From Favolaschia claudopus (taxonomy: Eukaryota; Basidiomycota; Agaricomycetes; Agaricales; Mycenaceae): DNA of 64,000 nucleotides. The translations under genes and the position numbers were made by a program. Shown in pieces: positions 56,371 through 64,000 of the stretch. Within the stretch, counting starts at the first letter, position 1; each line of letters opens with the position of its first letter. The notes under the pieces are model-generated. The model was not told the origin of the DNA. It made no database searches and saw only the letters and a list, made by a program, of their open reading frames with translations. Where the stretch lies: the NCBI GenBank assembly GCA_037176885.1, contig JAWWNJ010000038.1, forward strand, positions 1-64,000. Reading direction: 5' to 3'.

Positions 56371-57148
56371 AGGTTAGACGGATCTGAGGCTGGGCAGGAA
56401 AAGTGAGATAAGACACCTCAGACGCCCACGCCCCCCTAACCCTGTGTCTCGGATTTTGCCGGTGGGTGCCCCTTGCTATATGCGGGGTGATTTCCGAGGT
56501 AGATATGCGGCCTAATTGTCGTACTTATCAGTAAAAGAATTCCATTTCCCGCAATATTCGGGTCGCCCTAACCCTAACCCTAACCCTAAAACTAACGTAG
56601 TGTAGGGTAAAATTGCCCGATGTAAATTACATCACGGGAATTTTACATTGTGAAATACGTAATTTACATCCAGGGTCTCAACCTCCATGTAAAATAGCGT
56701 AAAATATTGAATGAGGCAGAAGCTCAAAAGCGCTCACAAACGACTGGAATCAGCCTTCAGGATTTCAGAGACAGGTTCAAGAGCAACTTTGAATCCAATT
56801 CCAGTGCATTTGTTACAGATCAATCGTTCGGCACCGTTCGGCACACTTTTGGCCAGCGAAAACGATATTTTTTTTAGACCCTGGGAGCGTGGGAATTTTG
56901 AAACCATTTCCAGGACGTTTCTGACTTGGAGCGGCCTGTCTAATATCCCAAGATCTCCACAATCAAGTCAGATTTTTCAAGGCAAAATTAAATCTCTTCA
57001 GCCATGATCCAGTAATCTCTAATTTTCCGAAATTTCCCAAGTCCTGCAACCAGACTGCAAAAAATGATTCCATTAATTATGCTTTCAGTGCCAAGGCTCC
57101 ACTAAATTTTCCATGACAAGCCCTTTCTGAAATTCTGACTGTCCGCAG
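56371..57148. other. no gene; telomere-like repeat and AT-rich palindromes
   Basis: Besides the telomere-type repeat at 56566, ATGTAAATTACAT and related words at 56618-56700 form small palindromes. No coding feature. Confidence 0.45.
56566..56589. repeat. interstitial telomere-type repeat (CCCTAA)4
   Basis: Four perfect CCCTAA units. TTAGGG is the telomere repeat of most basidiomycetes. Sequence continues for over 7 kb on each side, so this is internal. Confidence 0.85.
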
Positions 57149-58655
57149 TCAAGTAACTTCTTGTACCGGCGCCATCGCAGATAATCCCGCTCGATGTATT
57201 CGTGCCTGAACTGTGAGTAGTCCATCTCGGACCATCTCCGACTCGTTCATCATCTCGTCTCGAAGACCTTCAAGGCACCACCCGGCTCTATCAACCTCTT
57301 CCTCCAAATGCATGACACGCTGGCCCGTCCATCTCAATCCGTCAAAAACATTCTCGAGTCCGTCCTTCAACACCATAATCTCTGCCTCCGCATCACAAAT
57401 TCCAATTGATGCTCGTTGCAGCGTATTCTCGCACGTCTGTGCCTGCCGCAGTCGCGTTTGAATGGTACGTAGCTCGTCCTGAATTGTGTCCAAATCGCGA
57501 TTGATCTTCTCATGCAGATCATCAACATGATATCTGTCTCGCTCGTTTGACGCCTCCGAGTCCGTCAACCGCTCTTTAACTGAACCTAACACAACAAAGA
57601 CCCTCTCGAGTTCGAACTTCAACACTCTATTCTCCTCCCGAAGCCCATCTGTTTCGTTTCGACACCATGCAGCCAACTCGTTGTATCCTTCTTTACTCTC
57701 CCGCTCCATATTTCACACCGATTCGGTAAGTCGAATTATTTCCTCCTTCATCTCGACGATTTCATCGTTCTCCAGTAAATTCCCAATCGAACCAAGCCTT
57801 TTCGTTCCGTTCTGCGCAAAAACTTGCACCGGATCGCTATACTCAGCGCCCAATTCCTTCGAAGCAGTCGCTGAATTTCCATCGATCGCCAATATGTTGT
57901 GTGCCGTCTTCGTATCGACATCGAAGGCTCGTGTGCTCGTGAGGTACGTCGTGTCGTGCATTGAAACTGCCTCCGCAATCTCAACCAAGTCGTGTAGATT
58001 TATGACGTCCTCCTTCCGCCGACTAGCTCCATCCTTCTCGTTTCCGAACCCAGCGCCAAGCTGCTGCAATATAACTCGCGCAACCTCTCGTTCGTCGACA
58101 GCGCGACACACTCGGCTTGCAAACTCGCTATCCAGTGCTCCAATATACTTCCTGCACGCGTCCCGGTTCGTAATCAACGCCGTCGGCGATTCTAATTTCT
58201 TCACCAAGGCAACAAACTGCATTCCGAATCTCTTCAATCGTCCCTCTTCGCTCCTTCCAACTCCAGCAAATTCCCTGCAAAGCTCATTCAAGCTCGCCAA
58301 CGTCCCGTACCGACGCTCCTCAATCTCTGGGTATATCCGCAAAATCTCTTTCCGGAAATCAACGTATGTGTGCCCAACGCCGTACGTCCCAAAGCTCCGC
58401 CAACTGTCCTTTGTCTTCGTCGGCAGATAACTCGTCAACAGTTCCTTCCTCTCTTCTTCGTCGTCAATCCCGCCGAGTTCGATAATGGTATCCACATTCT
58501 CGAGAAAATCAGGAAGATCGTCAATCTCCCCGGTAACGAATGTTGGTGTGTCTCTCTCCCAAGGCCGTGGAATTTGAAATGGCGCAACTCTAGCGCGTTG
58601 TTGAATATCTTCATCGTCATTAAAATTATTTGTAACATGTCTGTCCGAGTCAATA
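57149..58655 (-). pseudogene. Ty3-like gag with one in-frame TGA
   Basis: From about 58655 the frame reads RVAPFQIPRPWERDTPTF, FLENVDTIIELGGIDDEEER, WRSFGTYGVGHTYVDFRKEI, YPEIEERRYGTLASLNELC and later a long coiled coil (EEIIRLTESV; then ENRVLKFELERVF, LEEEVDRAGWCLEG). This is the arrangement of basidiomycete gag proteins. The 58495-57713 and 57709-57149 frames are the same frame, separated by TGA at 57713-57715 and one codon. No protease or pol follows, so it is a gag-only remnant or host-captured gag. The 5' end near 58700 is uncertain because two frames are open. Confidence 0.68.
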
Positions 58656-58659
58656 AATG

Positions 58660-59815
58660 GCCGAATAAATGTGTAGTGTGCGGCGCCTGCGCCGACTTGT
58701 CTTCATCGTCAACGTCATCAATTATTTGGATGAGCCCCTCGCGGTGGGCTCCATATGAAACGCGGGGAACGGGAGCGTGGGTGAAAGCTGAACTGAGAAA
58801 CAAATATTAATAATATTTGACTGCTGAAAGCCTGAAATCTAAGATCAGCAACATCTACCTTCGGAGCTAAGGGCTGAATCCGCCTTCCAATGGTCACCAT
58901 GTTTGCGTTGAGACAACTTGTAATTGTACCCTTCACAATTTTTACCCGCGGAAGCGTCATAATTGTTGGAAAGCGTAAAAATTCAATCCTATTTTTCGCC
59001 GTTCGAACTCGCCTACTGATCACCTGGGCTGCTGGAATTCGTAGAGTTGAGAATAATGTTGCATTCCCTCCTCACCCGTCCCCACGGGTTTTGTGTACAA
59101 CTAGCAGTTAGCCCATGGCTAGCCATGGGGTGCAGCATCAAGCCCGTCTCATACATAATCGGCGACAATCGGGCATCCATCGGAGAGACTCGGGTCCGCT
59201 CCACTTTGACATTTAACCAGGACACCCACGGGGTTTCTTATATAGATATTGAATTGGAAAGCATTCATTGTTATTAAGTGGTTGAGCTTATTTTTGCGGG
59301 GCACAATCCAGGCTCTTCTTAGTCTAGAATTAACCGCGCCACGGACCCTATTCACATAGAATAAATAGCAAGTTATATTCGACTTAGGCGGCGCAGGCAG
59401 TTTTTAGGGTCTGGATGGTCTTCGTTGAGAGTTCTCATAGTCTATAGATACTTTGTGAGTACCCGAACATGTCTACCTCCAGCACAAGCAGCAAACACAA
59501 AGCCAACACTTCAACACGGAAAAAGTTGTTCCTCGGCGTTTTCGGACTGTCTGTGAGAACGGCCGAGGAACGTTCCGAGGACATCTTGAATTTGATTGGC
59601 TGAATTAAGTCCCCAGGACTCAGGAGGCAGCTGCTCCGAAAGGACATAGTCTTACCATAGCTTGAATTCGTCTGATCTGCCAAATCAGGTCATAAAAAAA
59701 TCAAGCAATACTGGGGAATTGGAGTCTCAGATACATAGTGAGTCTCTCCCTTCTCTCTCCCTTTTTTCTTTCTTTTCTCAACTTGAAAACTTGAATTCGC
59801 CCGCCTCTCCACGGA
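58660..59815. other. no supportable gene
   Basis: Holds a small hairpin word GCCCATGGCTAGCCATGGG at 59110-59128 and GTTTCTTATATAGATATTGAA near 59235; similar words appear near 42208 and 42793, so an unnamed repeat may be present. The last five bases (CATAA) are a target duplication. Confidence 0.4.
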
Positions 59816-59820
59816 CATAA

Positions 59821-59974
59821 TGTTGGATATCGACACCGGGGCAGCGACGCGCAGAGGCGGGATGAGTGCAAAAGACAAAAAATCGATGATTTCTATCACT
59901 AGTTTACATGAGGTTATCGCCTGTTGAACGCGGATCTACGGACCGTCTCGGCTGGACGCCAATATACTTCAACA
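59821..59974 (-). repeat. 3' LTR (154 bp) of the gag-only element
   Basis: Starts TGTTGGATATCG on the plus strand and ends ACTTCAACA. It is almost identical to the 5' LTR pieces (62729-62800, 63375-63446); I count two differences in the shared part. Confidence 0.87.
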
Positions 59975-61024
59975 CACCCTCGCAGACGAGACACCCCCGT
60001 AGTCTGAAAAATCCTATTCGCGGGATCTTCGGCAAGAGAGCGCCGCCTCGATTTCTTCGACTGTATGAGTGACCGACGCACCAGTCGAGGCCGACTTCTT
60101 CTTCTTTTGCTTCTTCTTCTTAGTCGGGCTGGACGCAGGGCTAGAGTTGGTAGAAACGGAAGGGGAGCTCTGTGCATGTGCAAGAGCAGCTTGCTCCTCA
60201 CGAAAAGCAAGGCTAGCAACGAGAGCTGGAGGCGGATGGGGTTGGCAGTAGGCAGCGGCAAAGGCCTCAGTGACTTCCGGGGACAAGGTATCCATGTTGA
60301 TCTCACTGGGGAGGTCAAGCATGGCAGAGAAAGCATGTTCGCCAGTGGCGGCAAAGGCAACAGTTTCCAAGTCCGATTCCCGAGCATCCAAAGCAACCTG
60401 GGCGTTGTCCTCGCGATTACGAAGAATACGACGGCGGACATCGTCGAGCATGATCGAAATGCAGAATTGGGCAAAATGACCGGGAAGACCGGATCTATAG
60501 CAGACGTCGGTGCGATTCTTCGTGTTGGTCCAGTCAAATTTGTCGTTAGAGGTAAAATGCGAGTGGGAGTGGGAATAGGGTTTTCCGGATGAGGTACGCT
60601 GGGTCCGATTGCGAGCGAGATGAGCTTCAGCGACAATATCTTCACCCCCGTGATTCGGATTATAGGCTGCGAAGGTGTTCCGAGCAGCCTGGATAAGCGA
60701 ATCAGAACGCTGAAGATCAGAGCGTTCCCAAGCATTGATGGCATTGATCATGGACTGGACATCGCGCTGGGGGGACTCGTGCTGCAGGATAGTGATGATG
60801 GGTGAATACGCAGAGGAAAGACCGCTCAGGATTTTATCCTGAATCATGTGAGCCGGCAGGGTCGCAGCAATGGCGGTGAGACGGTTCTCGGCAGTGACGA
60901 CGGCCTGGAGAAACGCATCGGCAGGCTGCATGACATTGTGGGAGACCCCATGGAACTTGGACATCAAGGTGGAGCGAGTAGCGGGATCGGCGGTGGTGTA
61001 GTACGAATCCAAAGTGGCCCAAAG

Positions 61025-61793
61025 CACTGTGGTCGCATAACCCCCTGACTTTCCCATAGTTGGTTCACAAGGTTTCAATGGGAAATTTACCGGAAAACTC
61101 TGTGAATTCCACTATGGAGTTGTGAATTTCACGGAGATATTTTCACTGGGTCCAACTATGTGAGTGGGACATTCCATGGTGTTAATTCACATGGTTTGGG
61201 AATGATATCCACCTCATATTCCAATGAAAACTCTTTCACTGTGTTGGATTCCCTTCCAATACTCCGGGAAGTCACTTGAAAAATACGTAAAAACACAGTG
61301 GAAACTGCATGAAAAATGTACTACGTACCCCTCGCTTTGACCAGTGTCAACATACAAGTATATTAGTCTTATCTCTTTTGTACGGAAGTAGTTACCGAAC
61401 AAGTACAACAAGTCTTTACTAACGATTACTAAGTTACGGTACTCAAAGTATGTAAATTGACTATATTACTGTATTAGGAACACAACCAGTACTGGTGACC
61501 AGAACCATGTACCGTGTTCGAGGCAACTTGAACTCCATGAATTTCACGAGGTTTACGGGTGAATTTCCAAGAGTTGCCAGGAAGCGAGGAATGAACTTTC
61601 TGAGCAGTTTTCACACATATGCATTCATTCGATTTTCGAGTGAAATTCACGCACTTCATATTGCGGACTCTAATTATGTGAATCGGGTACGTGAAGTCAC
61701 AACCCCATGAATCTGAATTCACTAGATAAACCCGTGAATTGTGGAATTCATGGTCCGGCTATGGGAAATTCATGGGGTTCTGCGACCACAGTG
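61025..61793. mobile_element. CACTG-ended (CMC/EnSpm-like) element, copy Y, in gag
   Basis: Ends CACTGTGGTCGCATAACCCC and inverse; 3-bp duplication AAG (61022-61024, 61794-61796). Subterminal GTGAATTTCAC words as in copy X. 769 bp, non-coding. Confidence 0.85.
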
Positions 61794-61984
61794 AAGCAAA
61801 CGACCGTTAATGCCAAGGCTGGCATTATTGATCTTTTCCTTCACGCTCTGGCTCAGGGTGAGATAGAGCATCCCATGAGCTTTAGCATTATTTTGGGACC
61901 AAGTGCGCATTTGTACGGCACCGTTTGGAACATTAACCAGGGGATCGACCGCATCCCAAAGACCTTCAGTCAACAACAAAGACG

Positions 61985-62523
61985 CAGTGTTCCTCCTAAG
62001 CGTTAAGCCTTAGAATGAATTAACCCTTAATTTCAAGTTAATGCTAAGGGTTAACATGAAGCTGGATCCATCTTAACCCTTAATTAAGCCTTACCTTGGA
62101 TTACGTCACCCTTCTCGGCTACGTTCGGCAGGTTCGGCTGCTGGGTTGGCAACTTGGCAGCTGCCAATTGCAAAGGCCCGCAGCATTACAATTCTCCAAT
62201 CAATGGCAGTGTCCGGCAGGTTCCGTTGATTCTGCTGAAGAGCGTCGGAACATGGGTCAAGCCCTCAACTCGGCTACGTGCATTGCCCTGGCGGGAGGGA
62301 TTTCAGTCCACAAACATCAAGTCCAGCCAAAACTTAGCTGGAGCAAGCCATAAGAAGCAAAACCGCTTTGGAACTCCCCGAAAAATGCATCTAAAAAAGC
62401 GCGGAAAAATTTGTATTTTTCATCCTAAGGCCCCTTAATATGGAGCCCTTAATAGCCTTATTAAGGCCTTTAAGGCCTTAGCCTTCGGACGTGCCCTTAA
62501 TAAGGCCTTAAGAAGGAACACTG
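61985..62523. mobile_element. hAT-type MITE, copy B
   Basis: Ends CAGTGTTCCTCCTAAG and inverse; 8-bp target CAAAGACG duplicated (61977-61984, 62524-62531). 539 bp with AAGGCCTTAA palindromes near the right end. Same family as 41443. Confidence 0.92.
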
Positions 62524-62728
62524 CAAAGACGAGGCATCAGCCTTCCAAGTCCAAAAATTCTCCGCTCCTTCAAGTTTCGAGATATCCAATGGTTTAACCA
62601 TGGTCGACGCGAATCCGAGATGCAGTGAAAGATAGACAAAGAGATTGGTGCGAAAAACCGGGTGCTGATCGTGACAGCGAGCAATTAACAAGAAGTCCTG
62701 GATAGATCTTCAAAAGGTAGCGAGCTAT

Positions 62729-63446
62729 AGCACCGGGGCAGCGACGCGCAGAGGCGGGATGAGTGCAAAAGACAAAAAAATCGATGATTTCTATCACTAG
62801 TTGTTGTTGTTGTTGTTGTTGAGATCAATTAACGTGCTCGAGCCGCTGCAAGCGGCTATAGTACACGACATGCCGACATCGACTACATGATTAATCGTTT
62901 CCAGTCCGTCCTTTCTCCCACGTCACCCTTTTTATACAACCAATCAACTCCCAGTGCCTCGGGCATGAAGTCCCGGTCCGACGGCCTTTGGCCAGTGCTT
63001 GCCGAGGTTGCGATCCCCGTAGGATGGGCGTCAAAAAATTAAGGCGGCAGCGTACGCCTGATCAGACAAAGTGTGATGGATGATTTGTTGCCGCGCGTCT
63101 GTTAAAGTTGAATTTCCCAGCCGCCGGCCGACCTGGGCTTGAACCGCAAGTGCGCTACTCCTCGGAACCCGTGACCCGAAGTCACGATCAAACATGTTTG
63201 CCGAAGCGGAGGGAACGGAGTTTGAAAAGTCGGAGGGCAGAAGCCGAGAGTGTCTAAAGTGTTTTCTCCCGGGTGCGGGGCAGGGAATCGGGCCCTCGCC
63301 GTCGTGAGCAAAACTCACACGACTCTCCCCGGAGACGATGGATGCCACTACACCACCGCGCCCCCTATCACTAGTTTACATGAGGTTATCGCGTGTTGAA
63401 CGCGGATCTACGGACCGTCTCGGCTGGACGCCAATATACTTCAACA
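62729..63446 (-). repeat. 5' LTR of the gag-only element, split by a SINE
   Basis: The two halves are 63446-63375 and 62800-62729. The last 13 bases seen in the 3' LTR (to CAACA) are replaced by CTATAGCTCGC at the internal side, an unexplained difference. Confidence 0.8.
62801..63364 (-). mobile_element. tRNA-derived SINE with (CAA)7 tail
   Basis: On the minus strand the head starts GGGGGCGCGGTGG, with an A-box TGGTGTAGTGG (63355-63345) and a B-box-like GGCCCGATTCCC (63294-63283) about 50 bases on, as in an RNA polymerase III promoter. The 3' end is seven CAA units. A 10-bp target duplication CTATCACTAG flanks it (62791-62800, 63365-63374). 564 bp, non-coding. Confidence 0.88.
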
Positions 63447-63451
63447 CATAA

Positions 63452-64000
63452 TTCATAAGCCACGATCTGCCACCTCTTGGGCGGGGTTTCGTGACATCCG
63501 AATTGAACGAAACTCTACAGTATATCCTGCTTGCTGTCAGGCGCCACGTCATCGCAGGCTCCAGTCGCGGGTCCGCCCCCGCCGTCTACCAACGGATACT
63601 TCAGGAAGGAGTGCGTTGTCAGATTGGGGAGCAGAGTAGATGCGAAGGCCCCTTCGGCCGCGCGACGAGCTCGAGCACACCCGGAACCTGATGCGGGATA
63701 TTGAGGGGAGCCGAGGTGACGAGGTCGCTTTCGAGGACCGGGATTAGGGCCGGCGCTGGTGCAATGCCAGGACGAGGACGAGGCAGAGGGAGGGGGGAGT
63801 GGTGAATACAGGGCTACAAGCACGGCGATGAGGCGGCGGAAGTGCAGGCGGAGGTCGAAGGTATTTTCTGCGAGGTACCGTGTATCATGGGGAAGGGGAT
63901 GCAGCTGCCACGTACGCAGACAGGTACTTCCCGCCAAGGTCGCTCGCCGTGACTCTCTGCTAATGATCACTGTGCAGAGGCGGCGGCTACCTGCCGCAGG
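63452..64000. other. no firm gene; GC-rich open frame
   Basis: A minus-strand frame of 151 codons (63970-63515) is rich in Arg, Pro and Ser with no recognised domain, in GC-rich sequence where long chance frames are common. It could be the edge of a gene beyond the window. Confidence 0.3.

Larger units (their letters stand above)
60014..62640 (-). pseudogene. copia-type gag, interrupted twice
   Basis: Three blocks in order on the minus strand: DISKLEGAENFWTWKAD (near 62590), LLTEGLWDAVDPLVNVP to LGINGRLL (61976-61794), and a 330-codon tail (WATLDSYYTTADPATR, FHGVSHNVMQPADAFL, MIQDKILSGLSSAYSP, a degenerate knuckle CYRSGLPGHFAQFC lacking the second Cys, and a Lys-rich KKKKQKKKKS near the end). 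The interruptions are the hAT MITE and the CACTG element; both are precise. The frame is otherwise open through to 60014. Confidence 0.85.
59821..63446 (-). mobile_element. gag-only copia-type LTR element, multiply invaded
   Basis: Short LTRs (TGTTGAAGTATATTGG ... CAACA on the minus strand) flank a gag frame with no pol; the target duplication is CATAA (59816-59820, 63447-63451). It contains a SINE in its 5' LTR, a hAT-type MITE and a CACTG element in gag. Without these the element would be only about 1.7 kb. It resembles terminal-repeat elements that keep gag alone. Confidence 0.85.

Noticed and set aside
58435..58810. 122-codon minus-strand and 146-codon plus-strand frames at the gag 5' end
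   Set aside because: They overlap the clear gag frame in other phases and show no independent motif.
59078..59245. Helitron 3' end suggested by the GCCCATGGCTAGCCATGGG hairpin
   Set aside because: No CTRR end, no TC start and no Rep/helicase sequence could be tied to it.
63515..63970. 151-codon minus-strand frame at the window edge as a real gene
   Set aside because: Arg/Pro/Ser-rich in GC-rich DNA with no motif; kept only as an uncertain region.
1..64000. biosynthetic gene cluster around the P450
   Set aside because: The P450 is a pseudogene and no synthase, transferase, transporter or regulator gene is nearby.

Overview
This window looks like an accessory, transposon-dense stretch of a mushroom-forming basidiomycete (Agaricomycetes) genome. 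The evidence is short GT-AG introns of 47-73 nt, a Kre9/Knh1-type small secreted protein, a basidiomycete-style cytochrome P450, pieces of KDZ-type and Tc1-type transposases, Ty1/copia and Ty3-like LTR elements, and TTAGGG-type repeats. Assignment below class level is not possible by eye.

Layout. 1-4.7 kb: no supportable gene. 4.7-5.4 kb: an intact four-exon Kre9/Knh1-like gene with a TATA box. 6.1-8.45 kb (minus): a decayed P450 carrying frameshifts, a damaged haem loop and a 169-bp MITE. 8.5-18 kb: almost only small inverted-repeat elements, including a four-copy TA-flanked family and a three-step nest at 14.7-16.5 kb. 18.7-23.1 kb: a complete non-coding LTR element (LTRs about 0.8 kb, 5-bp target duplication). 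24.7-25.2 kb: a GC-rich minisatellite repeat that recurs inverted at 55.7-56.4 kb. 25.9-27.2 kb: a nested palindromic element. 27.4-28.8 kb (minus): an apparently intact gene for a cysteine-rich, repeat-containing single-pass membrane protein. 29.1-30.3 kb: a junction of two truncated mobile-type fragments. 31.6-32.1 kb: an intact PD-(D/E)XK-like protein gene, followed by a gag-type zinc-knuckle ORF. 35.2-39.3 kb (minus): a large pseudogene of an unnamed multicopy family, split by a 1.7-kb transposon that itself holds two further insertions. 43-46.8 kb: MITEs, a KDZ fragment and a Tc1 (DD34E) transposase. 46.8-48.3 kb (minus): a four-exon uncharacterised gene with an in-frame TGA. 49.6-55.8 kb: LTR fragments and a 5'-truncated copia element with a long pol ORF. 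57.1-58.7 kb (minus): Ty3-like gag with an in-frame TGA. 59.8-63.45 kb (minus): a gag-only copia-type element with 154-bp LTRs, invaded by a hAT-type MITE, a CACTG-ended element and a tRNA-derived SINE.

Only three genes look usable: the Kre9-like gene, the cysteine-rich membrane protein and the PD-(D/E)XK protein. The rest is a record of insertions into insertions, readable base by base because target duplications survive. I did not find a convincing new multi-gene system. The least-described items are the split multicopy gene family (SADST / TNDANEG motifs), the four-repeat membrane protein, the PD-(D/E)XK family member, and the non-autonomous element families with complete target duplications.
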